In this document: positions 1 to 7,270 of the stretch, piece by piece
How positions within the stretch are numbered: the stretch's first letter is position 1
Layout of the letters: every line of letters begins with the position of its first letter
NCBI GenBank assembly: GCA_963785745.1
Contig: CAWAWR010000024.1
Span: 372,001 to 436,000, forward strand
Direction: 5' to 3'
Source of the DNA: VAZQ01 sp963785745
GTDB taxonomy: Bacteria; Pseudomonadota; Alphaproteobacteria; Rhizobiales; Xanthobacteraceae
Length of the DNA: 64,000 bases
The notes under the pieces: model-generated
Database searches by the model: none
The model's input: only the letters and a program-made list of their open reading frames with translations
What the model was told of the DNA's origin: nothing
Position numbers and translations under genes: made by a program

Positions 1-728
1 CGGCCAAGATGCCAGTCTTCTTCGGCTGCACCGGCAACAACACCAACTCGACCATCGCCAATGTGCGCTTCGCGAAGGACAACGGCGCCGACGGCGCGAT
101 CCTTGCCGCGCCCGCCTATATCTGCGCGCCGGAAGACGATATCGAGCGCTTCTTCCTCGACGTCGCCGACGCCACCGATCTGCCGCTCGGCATCTACAAC
201 AATCCGCCGCGGGTGAAGAGCGACCTGCACTGGGACCACCTGCTGCGCATCTTCAAGCATCCGAACTACGTGGTGCACAAGGAATCGACGGCGCGCGTCG
301 GCCAGGTGGCGCAGGTCATCGCCGGCAAGCCCGGCGTGTCGGTGATGTGCTGCGACTCGCCGAACCTCGGCCTCGTGGTGCCGACCATGTCGCTCGGCGG
401 CCACGGCACGGCGAACATGACCGGCAACATCGCGCCGCAGGAGCTCGCGACCATCTCAGCGCCGTGGACGAGCTACAAGGAGGCGGAGGGATTCAAGAAC
501 GCCTATCTCGGCCTCCTGCCGCTCCTGCACTACACCTATTCGGCGATCAACCCGGTGGCGGTGAAGTCGCTGATGAAGGCGATCGGCCTGCCGGCCGGCG
601 ATTTGCGCAAGCCGCTCACCAATCTCGAAGGCGAGGCGCTGGCGAAGGGCGTGCGCATCGTGTCCGAGCTCGGCCTCGACAAGCGCTACGGCTACAAGGT
701 GAAGCCGGTCGCGGCGGTGGCGGCTTAG
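1..728 (+). CDS. Dihydrodipicolinate synthase/N-acetylneuraminate lyase (DapA) family protein, 5' end missing
   Basis: Class I aldolase of the DapA/NanA TIM-barrel family, cytosolic. The frame is open to the left edge, so about 50-60 N-terminal residues, including the usual GxxGE loop, lie outside the window; the visible part is about 240 residues against a usual 290-310. Counting from the first Met at base 9, the conserved tyrosine sits in YNNPP (Tyr63) and the Schiff-base lysine in VVHKEST (Lys91). Family members act on lysine biosynthesis, sialic acid, keto-deoxy sugars or aromatic side chains; the substrate cannot be read from this fragment. Given the catabolic neighbours, an oxo-acid lyase is as likely as true DapA. 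The stop codon directly abuts the stop of the convergent pilin gene. Confidence 0.85.
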   Translation, partial: AKMPVFFGCTGNNTNSTIANVRFAKDNGADGAILAAPAYICAPEDDIERFFLDVADATDLPLGIYNNPPRVKSDLHWDHLLRIFKHPNYVVHKESTARVGQVAQVIAGKPGVSVMCCDSPNLGLVVPTMSLGGHGTANMTGNIAPQELATISAPWTSYKEAEGFKNAYLGLLPLLHYTYSAINPVAVKSLMKAIGLPAGDLRKPLTNLEGEALAKGVRIVSELGLDKRYGYKVKPVAAVAA

Positions 729-890
729 TCAACGGAGCGCAGGAAGAAGCTGCTCAAGCGAAAGCACGAGGCTGGTGCCGACGTTGAAAACAATGATGAG
801 GACGACGGCAATGAATGCGCAGATCAGGCCGTATTCGATTGCGGTCGCGCCCTGCTCGTCGGCAAGGAAGCGCTTGAACGTCGTTAACAT
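729..890 (-). CDS. Flp/Fap-type IVb pilin, small
   Basis: A 53-residue protein. The N-terminus has the layout of an Flp pilin: a short charged leader with FLADEQGATAIEYGL at about residues 8-22, including the conserved Gly-Ala-Thr-Ala-x-Glu-Tyr processing region with the Glu five residues into the mature helix, then a hydrophobic helix (about residues 21-36). Flp pilins are cut by the prepilin peptidase TadV/CpaA and assembled by the Tad machinery for adhesion. An AGGGA ribosome site lies seven bases before the ATG. The gene stands alone; no tad/cpa genes are in the window, so it would be an orphan pilin served by a Tad locus elsewhere. It ends base-to-base against the DapA-family stop. Confidence 0.8.
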   Translation of the reverse strand: MLTTFKRFLADEQGATAIEYGLICAFIAVVLIIVFNVGTSLVLSLEQLLPALR

Positions 891-1186
891 CTATTTCCCT
901 TGTTTCACTGCCAATTCCACGCCCGGTTGCTGTGCAAGGTTGTATCGACCAAGAATTACAATCGTCCCAATCCGATCGCTAAAATTGGAGATGTGATCGA
1001 TCGAAGGGTTGGGTTGGGCGAAGCGACATCCACCCTTGTCGCCCGGCCTCGCATCGCCGAGGCTCGCTTGCTACGCGTGGCACGATCTATGCAATTCCAT
1101 CCGCTTCCGCAGGCGTGGCAGACCGCATATCCTCGCCACCGACGCGGCCGGGAATGCGCGGACTGAGCTGATCGAAAGGACCACCC

Positions 1187-2164
1187 ATGCGACGCATTTG
1201 TGCACTCGGCCTGGCGCTGGCGCTGATGGCGGTGGTTGCCGCGCCGGCGACGGCGCAGAAATATCCGGGGCGCACGGTCAGCGTGATCGTGCCCTACCCG
1301 GCCGGCGGATCGGTCGACGGCGTCGCGCGCATCCTGGTGCAGAAGCTCAACGAGACGGTTGGCCAGCAATTCATCGTCGAGAACCGCGCCGGCGGCGCAT
1401 CGGGCATCGTCGGCGCCAGCGCGGTCGCGCGCGCGCCGGCGGACGGCTACACGCTGCTGGTCTCGGCCTCCGTGCATGTGATCAATCCGTTCCTCTACAA
1501 AAACCTTCCCTACGACGTGGTGAAGGATTTCACGCCGGTCACGCTGCTCGCCGACGGGCCGCTGATCGTCGCCACGACGCCGAGCGTCAAGGCCGACAAC
1601 CTCAAGGACTTCTTCGAACAGGTCCGCAAGGCACCGACTAAGTTCACCTTCGGCACCACCAGCCTCGGCTCGGCCAGCCATCTTGCGATCGAGCTGCTCA
1701 AGCGCGACGCCGGCCTTGATACGCTCGTCGTCCCTTACAAGGGGACTGCACCCGCGCTCACCGACCTTGTCGGCGGGCAGATTCAACTGCTGGCCGACCC
1801 GATGCTGTCGTCGCTGCCGCTCGCACGCGCCGGCAAGATCAAGGCTCTGGGGCTCACGAGCCTCAAGCGCGCCGCTGCCGCGCCGGAGATCCCGACCGTC
1901 GAGGAATCCGGGATGAAGGGCTTTGAGTTCGTGTCGTGGTATGGACTGTGGGCCCCGCGCGACCTGCCGCCGGACGTCAGGGCTTTCCTGCAAGCGGCAT
2001 CCGCCAAGGTGCTGGCGCTGCCGGAGGTGAAGAAACGGCTCTCCGAGCTCGGCTTCGACCCGATCGGCTCCTCGTCGGATCAATTCACCAAATACATCGA
2101 TGTCGAGATGGCGAAATACGCGCAGATCATCCGCGACGCCAAGATCGGCGTGCAGCAGCAGTAA
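1187..2164 (+). CDS. Bug-family tripartite tricarboxylate transporter (TTT) substrate-binding protein
   Basis: Periplasmic receptor of the Bug (Bordetella uptake gene)/TctC family, 325 residues, which is the normal length. It has an Arg-rich, hydrophobic signal peptide (residues 1-23, cleavage after ATA-Q), then the family opening YPxRxVxxIVPYPAGG (PYPAGG at 36-41) and the NRAGGASGIVGA...DGYTLL block that forms part of the ligand pocket. The usual ligands are carboxylates bound through water to the peptide backbone. No TctA/TctB lies beside it. It is divergent from the pilin gene (296 bp gap) and convergent with the acyl-CoA ligase operon, with only 6 bp between stops. The ligand is unknown. 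Confidence 0.92.
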   Translation: MRRICALGLALALMAVVAAPATAQKYPGRTVSVIVPYPAGGSVDGVARILVQKLNETVGQQFIVENRAGGASGIVGASAVARAPADGYTLLVSASVHVINPFLYKNLPYDVVKDFTPVTLLADGPLIVATTPSVKADNLKDFFEQVRKAPTKFTFGTTSLGSASHLAIELLKRDAGLDTLVVPYKGTAPALTDLVGGQIQLLADPMLSSLPLARAGKIKALGLTSLKRAAAAPEIPTVEESGMKGFEFVSWYGLWAPRDLPPDVRAFLQAASAKVLALPEVKKRLSELGFDPIGSSSDQFTKYIDVEMAKYAQIIRDAKIGVQQQ

Positions 2165-2170
2165 CAACTG

Positions 2171-3670
2171 TTAAAGGTTGGCCTGGGCCAACAGCTCCGC
2201 GCGGATCACCTTGCCGTAGTGCGAGCGCGGCAGGCTCGCGACGAAGCGCACCGCACGCGGCTTCTTGTACGACGCAAGATGCGCGCGGCAGTGCTCGACC
2301 AGATCGTGCTCGGTCGCCGACATGCCGGGCTTGAGCACGACGAACGCCGTGACCGCTTCGCCCCATTCGGTGTCGGGCAGCCCCAGCACGGCGACCTCGC
2401 CGACCGCGGGATGCGCCGCGATCACGTCCTCGACCTCCTTCGGCATGATGCTCGACGATCCGGAGCGGATCACCTCCTTCAGCCGGCCCACGATGGACAG
2501 CCGCCCGTCGCCGTCGAAGGCGCCGATGTCGCCGGTGTGCAGCCAGCCGTCGGACAACGCCTCGCGGGTCGCCTCCTCGTTCTGCCAATAGCCGGCCATG
2601 ACGTTGCCGCCCTGCACCAGCACTTCGCCGGAGGCGTCCGTCGTGTTATTCACGCCGTCGAGCCGCACGCGATAGGCTGGAAAAGGCCGCCCGACCAATT
2701 CCATCAGCCGGCCGCGATCGCCCCCGGCCAGTTCCTGCGGCCGCAGGTAGCAGCAGATCGGCGCCTCGGTCATGCCGTAGAGCACGCCGATGCGCGGCCC
2801 GATGAGATCGAGCGCGTGCTCGAACACCGCCGACGGAATCCGCGAGCCGCCGACGTAAATCGCTTCGAGCTTCGGCATGCGATCGTGCGGCCGCAGATGC
2901 TCGATCCAGCGCACGAGCTGCGTTGGCACCAATGACGTGCGCGTGGCGCCGCACTCGTCGATCGTCGACGCGAGCCGATCCGCGTCGAAGCGGCCGCCGA
3001 GCACGACGGTCGCGCCCGCGAACAGATGCGACATCAGGATCACCTGCGCGATCGGCCACAGCGGCCGCACGTTCAGGAACACGGCGTCGCTTGCGATATC
3101 GAAACCCTGGATGGTGTTCGCCGCGACCGTCATGAGATTGCGGTGGAGCAGCATCACCGCCTTGGGCGTACCGGTGGTGCCGCCGCTGAAGTTCAGGGTC
3201 GCGAGATCGTCGCCGTCGCCTCCGGGGAGCGCATGCTCGGAGGATTTCTCCAGCAGCGCCTCGTAGTCGAGGCCGGGACCCTTGCCGACAAAGACGACCG
3301 ATTGCAGCGTTTCGACGTCATTCGTCAGCCCCTCGACCTTGTCGGCAAAAGACGGATGCGTGACCAGAGCACGGACACCGGCGCGTTGGAGCAGCCCGGC
3401 GAGCTCGCGCCGCGTGAGCCGTGGGTCCATCGGCACGCGCACGAAGCCGGCGGCCATGCTGCCGTAGTCGGCTTCCAGATATTCGCGGCAGTCGGGCAAC
3501 AGCAGCGCGATGCGGTCGCCCTTGGCGAGGCCGAGGCCGTCCATGGCATTGCCGAAGCGCGTGATGCGCCGATGAAACCGCTGGAAAGTCCATGAGCCGG
3601 CGTCGTCAACAATCGCATTCCGGTCGGGATGCGAGAGCGCGAGTTCCGCAAGCTTGGCGCCGATGTGCAC
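2171..3670 (-). CDS. Acyl-CoA synthetase (AMP-forming, ANL superfamily)
   Basis: Adenylate-forming acid:CoA ligase, 499 residues, the normal length. The phosphate-binding loop FSGGTTGTPKAVM is at 161-173, the A5 motif is YGMTEAP, the A7/A8 hinge region is HTGDIG...GRLKEVI, and the catalytic C-terminal lysine is Lys487 in HYGKVIR. It activates a carboxylic acid to its acyl-CoA with ATP; the substrate is probably an aromatic or medium-chain acid, but this cannot be fixed from sequence. The start is GTG, two bases after the stop of the preceding alcohol dehydrogenase, so it is the last gene of the six-gene minus-strand operon. It would supply the CoA thioester used by the enoyl-CoA hydratase and SDR of the same operon. 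Confidence 0.92.
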   Translation of the reverse strand: MHIGAKLAELALSHPDRNAIVDDAGSWTFQRFHRRITRFGNAMDGLGLAKGDRIALLLPDCREYLEADYGSMAAGFVRVPMDPRLTRRELAGLLQRAGVRALVTHPSFADKVEGLTNDVETLQSVVFVGKGPGLDYEALLEKSSEHALPGGDGDDLATLNFSGGTTGTPKAVMLLHRNLMTVAANTIQGFDIASDAVFLNVRPLWPIAQVILMSHLFAGATVVLGGRFDADRLASTIDECGATRTSLVPTQLVRWIEHLRPHDRMPKLEAIYVGGSRIPSAVFEHALDLIGPRIGVLYGMTEAPICCYLRPQELAGGDRGRLMELVGRPFPAYRVRLDGVNNTTDASGEVLVQGGNVMAGYWQNEEATREALSDGWLHTGDIGAFDGDGRLSIVGRLKEVIRSGSSSIMPKEVEDVIAAHPAVGEVAVLGLPDTEWGEAVTAFVVLKPGMSATEHDLVEHCRAHLASYKKPRAVRFVASLPRSHYGKVIRAELLAQANL

Positions 3671-3671
3671 G

Positions 3672-4709
3672 TCACCACCCGGAGAGGACGACCCGACCGA
3701 CGACCCCGCGCTGCTCCATCATGGCATGGCCTTCGGCGACGCGCGGGAACGGCAGCACGGCGCCGATGAATGGCCGGACCGCGCCGGTGGCGAGGAGATG
3801 CAGCGCGATCTTGACGTCCTTGTAGGTGGCGTTGCCGGAGCCGGCGATGCGGATGCGCCGCGCGATCACCAGGCCAGGATCGATCTCGACCCGCTTGGCG
3901 CCGATGTTTCCAAGCACGACGATGACCGCATTCTGCGCGACCGAGCGCAAACTCTCGCCGAACGTATCGGACACCACATTCTCAAGCACCACGTCGACGC
4001 CCTGCTTGCCGGTGCGGCGCCAGACCTCGCCGGAGAATTTCAGGTCAGGCGCGACGATCACCTCGTCGGCGCCGGCCTGGCTGACGATCTCGGCCTTTGC
4101 CTCCGAACTCGTGACGGCGATCACATGCGCGTTCACGCTCTTCACGACCTGGATCTGATGCAGCCCCAGGCCGCCGCCGGCGCCGGTGATCAGCACCGTC
4201 TGCCCCGGCTCAACCTGTGCGACACCGAGCGCCGCGCGCACGCTGGTGCCGACCGGGCAGACCGCGAGCGCCGCCGACTTCATGTCGAGGCCATCAGGCA
4301 TGCGGATCGCGTTGCGCGCGGGTGCGCAGGTGAACTCGGCGTAACCGCCGCCGCCGCTCTCGCCGAGCACGCGGCTGTTGCGGCAGAGATCCTGCCGACC
4401 GCTGAGGCAATAGCGGCACTGCCCGCAATAAAGCCGCTGGTAGATCACCACGCGCTCGCCGACGCGCGCGGGGGGGACGTTCGCACCGGTCTCGACGATC
4501 TCGCCCGCGATCTCATGGCCCAGCACGCGCCCAGGCTCGCCGCCCGGAATCTTGCCGCCGCGCGAGAGTACGTCGTGATAGCAGACGCCGGCCGCGTGAA
4601 TGCGGATCAGCACGTCATCGGGCCCGGGCGCCGGCCGCTCGATGGTGGTCGCCTGCAACACCGACGGTGCGCCGAAATTCGCGAAGGTGACGGCTTTCAT
4701 CGATGTCAT
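3672..4709 (-). CDS. Zinc-dependent alcohol dehydrogenase (MDR family)
   Basis: Medium-chain NAD(P)-dependent alcohol dehydrogenase, 345 residues. Catalytic zinc ligands are Cys43 and the GHE motif (His65-Glu66). The structural zinc is held by Cys95, Cys98, Cys101 and Cys109, spaced CxxCxxCx7C. The Rossmann loop GAGGGLGLHQ is near 176-185. It oxidises an alcohol or reduces an aldehyde or quinone in the cytosol; the substrate is not known. It lies 6 bp downstream of the enoyl-CoA hydratase and 1 bp upstream of the acyl-CoA ligase, so it is translationally coupled within the operon. An alternative Met lies 9 bases into the frame. Confidence 0.92.
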   Translation of the reverse strand: MTSMKAVTFANFGAPSVLQATTIERPAPGPDDVLIRIHAAGVCYHDVLSRGGKIPGGEPGRVLGHEIAGEIVETGANVPPARVGERVVIYQRLYCGQCRYCLSGRQDLCRNSRVLGESGGGGYAEFTCAPARNAIRMPDGLDMKSAALAVCPVGTSVRAALGVAQVEPGQTVLITGAGGGLGLHQIQVVKSVNAHVIAVTSSEAKAEIVSQAGADEVIVAPDLKFSGEVWRRTGKQGVDVVLENVVSDTFGESLRSVAQNAVIVVLGNIGAKRVEIDPGLVIARRIRIAGSGNATYKDVKIALHLLATGAVRPFIGAVLPFPRVAEGHAMMEQRGVVGRVVLSGW

Positions 4710-4715
4710 GTTGCT

Positions 4716-5453
4716 CTACGCACGCTTGGTGAAGGCGGATGCGCCTTGCTTGAAGTCGTCCTTCAATTCGACGAGGTCGCGCATGGCCGCGATTTCCTTT
4801 TGCTCGGCCTCGCTGAGCCGCTGCGGGAACAATGCCAGGCGCTTGGTCGCTTGCACCGCGACCGGCGAATAGGAGGCGATGGTATCGGCCCATCTCTGGG
4901 CTTCGGCCTGTACATCATCGACCACGGCGTTGACCAGGCCGATCCGCGCCGCCTCGTCGGCCGTGATGTTGCGTGCGAGCAGCATCATCTCGAGCGCCTT
5001 GGCTTGCGGAATCACCTGCGGCAGCCGCATCGCGCTCACGCCGGAAATCATGCCGTGCTTGACCTCGGGATAGCCGAGCACGGCGTTCCTGGCCGCGAGC
5101 CGCAAGTCGCAATGCAGCGCGAGCGTCATGCCCATGCCGACGCAGAAGCCATGGATCGCGGCGATGACCGGCTTGTCGAGCGGAATGCCGACGCCAGGCA
5201 GCGCACGCATCAGCGTCTCGGTCGTGGCCATGCTGCCGGTGCGGGCAATCTCCTTGATGTCGGAGCCGGCACAGAACGCCTTCTCGCCGGCGCCGGTGAG
5301 GATCGCGACGCGCACGGCGGAGTCGTCCGCGATCTCCTGCCAGATGTCGCCGAAGCGCTCCTTGGCCGGAACGTCGAGCGAATTCATCGCCTGCGGCCGG
5401 TTGATGGTGACAACCGCGACGCCGTTCGCACGCTTTTCAAGAAGAACCGACAT
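4716..5453 (-). CDS. Enoyl-CoA hydratase/isomerase (crotonase family)
   Basis: Crotonase-fold enzyme, about 245 residues. The oxyanion-hole segments are FCAGSDI and HGFCVGMG, and the catalytic-side segment is YPEVKHGM, where the Glu of the classic hydratase pair is expected. It probably hydrates or isomerises an unsaturated acyl-CoA made by the ligase of the same operon. The ATG at 5453 is chosen; a GTG at 5462, four bases after the SDR stop, is the alternative. Both are tightly coupled to the SDR gene. Crotonases also include hydrolases, decarboxylases and ring-opening enzymes, so the exact reaction is open. Confidence 0.9.
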   Translation of the reverse strand: MSVLLEKRANGVAVVTINRPQAMNSLDVPAKERFGDIWQEIADDSAVRVAILTGAGEKAFCAGSDIKEIARTGSMATTETLMRALPGVGIPLDKPVIAAIHGFCVGMGMTLALHCDLRLAARNAVLGYPEVKHGMISGVSAMRLPQVIPQAKALEMMLLARNITADEAARIGLVNAVVDDVQAEAQRWADTIASYSPVAVQATKRLALFPQRLSEAEQKEIAAMRDLVELKDDFKQGASAFTKRA

Positions 5454-5465
5454 CGGGATCACGCC

Positions 5466-6245
5466 CTAGAAAGTACCGGGATAGCTGCCGCCATCGATCA
5501 AGAGGTTCTGCCCGGAAATGTAGCCCGCATGCGCCGAACAAAGGAAGGCGAAGTAGGCGCCGAACTCCTCCGGGTTCCCATAGCGCTTGGCGGGACTGCC
5601 GGCGGCGCGTTCCTTCCAGACCTGATCGAAGCTCTTGCCGAGCTCGTCGAGCATGCCCTCGATATGGCGCTTCTGCGCGTCGCTGTCGAAGATGCCGGGC
5701 AGGATGTTGTTGATGGTGACGTTGCGGTGCACGGTCTGGCGCGCGAGCCCCGCGACGAAGCCGACGAGGCCCGAGCGCGCGCCATTTGACAAGCCAAGTT
5801 CGATCTGCGGGATTTTCACGCTACGCGACGAGATGTTGATGATGCGGCCGAAGCCGCGCGCCATCATGCCGTCGACCGTTGAGCGTATCATCTCGATCGG
5901 CGCCAGCATCATCGCGTCGAGCGCCTCGATCCAGGTGTCGCGCGTCCAGGTGCGGAAATCGCCGGGCATCGGGCCGTCGGCATTGTTGAGCAAGATATCC
6001 GGCTCCGGACAGGCGCTGAGCGCTGCGGCACGTCCCGCTTCGGTCGTGATGTCGCCCGCGACCGCCGTGACGCGCACGCCGGTCGCATCGCTGATTTCCT
6101 TGGCGGTCCGCTCCAGCACGTCGCGGGTGCGCGCCACGATCGTAACGTCGACGCCTTCGCGGGCAACAGCCATGGCGGCGGCCCTGCCCAGGCCGCGGCT
6201 CGCACCGCAGAGAAGCGCCTTCCTGCCGCGGATGCCGAGGTCCAT
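5466..6245 (-). CDS. SDR-family oxidoreductase with an atypical active site
   Basis: Rossmann-fold short-chain dehydrogenase/reductase, 259 residues. The cofactor loop GASRGLGRAAA and the NNADGP motif are present, and the C-terminal end LIDGGSYPGTF is typical of 3-oxoacyl-ACP-reductase-like members. The active-site segment reads SSRSVKIPQIELGLSNGAR: the catalytic Ser is there, but the YxxxK pair aligns to Ser and Arg, so the usual Tyr and Lys are absent. A divergent, BKR-like SDR subgroup without the perfect tetrad is known, and this protein seems to belong there. It may bind NAD(P) with altered chemistry. It sits 6 bp after the substrate-binding-like gene and 12 bp before the hydratase. Confidence 0.88.
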   Translation of the reverse strand: MDLGIRGRKALLCGASRGLGRAAAMAVAREGVDVTIVARTRDVLERTAKEISDATGVRVTAVAGDITTEAGRAAALSACPEPDILLNNADGPMPGDFRTWTRDTWIEALDAMMLAPIEMIRSTVDGMMARGFGRIINISSRSVKIPQIELGLSNGARSGLVGFVAGLARQTVHRNVTINNILPGIFDSDAQKRHIEGMLDELGKSFDQVWKERAAGSPAKRYGNPEEFGAYFAFLCSAHAGYISGQNLLIDGGSYPGTF

Positions 6246-6251
6246 CTTTGC

Positions 6252-7241
6252 CTAGACCTTGAGGATGTGCTGGACGCTCGCCGGGAACACTTCGTCGAGC
6301 GCCACCTTGCGGTGCGCGACGCCCTGCTCGTGGGCGAAACCCAGGAACGCTTCCAGCGTCTTGCGATTTGCATCGACGCCATAGGGCCAGAAATCCTGGC
6401 CGAACATCGCGGTCGCGCGCCGCCCGTTGTCGGGATTCCACGGCAGCGGGAAGTGCGAGATCATCATGTTCTTGATGCGCGCGATGCTGCGGTCCTTCGC
6501 CTCCTCGAACGCGCGATAGAGGTTCACCGCCATCCAGGGATTGCGCTCGAACAGCGGCCGCTTGATCGCGACGAAGTGCATGATCGGGAAGATGCCGGTG
6601 CGGTTGAAATATTCGGTCTCGACCTCGACATGGTTCGGCACCAGCCGCACCATGTTGGGATTGCCGGCGATGAAGCTCTTGGGCGGGATCGCCGAGAGGA
6701 TCGCGTCGATCTCGCCGGCGAGCAACATGTCGTCGAGCGTCTTGTCGGGCACGCTGACGCGCTTCACCGTGGCCGGCAGGTTGAGCTCGAGGTTCTCGTG
6801 GCGGCCAGGCTTGTTGGTGCCCGCCTGCACCCACTCGATCTCCTCGAGCTTGATGCCGACGTCGTGCATCAGATAGCCGCGCGCATAGATGCCGGCGGTG
6901 TGCGCGAAGTCCGGATCGCCGACGCGCTTGCCGCGCAGCTTGTCGAGGGTGTCGACGGCGCTGCCCTTCTTCACGTAGAGCGCCGAGTGGCGGAACACCC
7001 GCGACGGAAACACCGGGATCGGCACCAGGCTGTCGTCGCCCTGCGAGAACATGCCGGTCCACTTGCCGAGCGACATCTCGCAGACGTCCCACTCCTGATC
7101 GCGGGTGGCGCGGTCGAAGATTTCCGGCGTCGGCAGCACCTGAAAGTTGATGTCGAGACCTTCGGCCGTCACCCGGCCATAGACGAAATCCCGGACGTGA
7201 TCGTAGTCGCTGATGGCCAGCGAGACTTGCAGCTTGCTCAT
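6252..7241 (-). CDS. 4,5-dihydroxyphthalate decarboxylase-like / periplasmic-binding-fold protein
   Basis: 329 residues with the hallmarks of the Pht5-annotated family: the opening LxVSLAxxDYDHVRDFxxGRV, then EMSLGKW, VFPSRVFRHSALYV and LRGKRVGDPDFAHTAG. The fold is that of type 2 periplasmic binding proteins, but no signal peptide is visible, so it is probably cytosolic. Family members are named 4,5-dihydroxyphthalate decarboxylase after the phthalate pathway, yet most homologues sit outside phthalate clusters and their activity is untested. No phthalate dioxygenase is nearby. It lies in the middle of the minus-strand operon with the CoA-ligase set, 29 bp after the molybdopterin oxidoreductase. 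Confidence 0.85.
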   Translation of the reverse strand: MSKLQVSLAISDYDHVRDFVYGRVTAEGLDINFQVLPTPEIFDRATRDQEWDVCEMSLGKWTGMFSQGDDSLVPIPVFPSRVFRHSALYVKKGSAVDTLDKLRGKRVGDPDFAHTAGIYARGYLMHDVGIKLEEIEWVQAGTNKPGRHENLELNLPATVKRVSVPDKTLDDMLLAGEIDAILSAIPPKSFIAGNPNMVRLVPNHVEVETEYFNRTGIFPIMHFVAIKRPLFERNPWMAVNLYRAFEEAKDRSIARIKNMMISHFPLPWNPDNGRRATAMFGQDFWPYGVDANRKTLEAFLGFAHEQGVAHRKVALDEVFPASVQHILKV

Positions 7242-7270
7242 ATTGCTTGTTGTTTCCTTGAAGGCCTTTG

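Noticed and set aside
6252..7241. A phthalate degradation operon
   Set aside because: Only the decarboxylase-like protein is present; no phthalate dioxygenase, dihydrodiol dehydrogenase or protocatechuate genes are seen.
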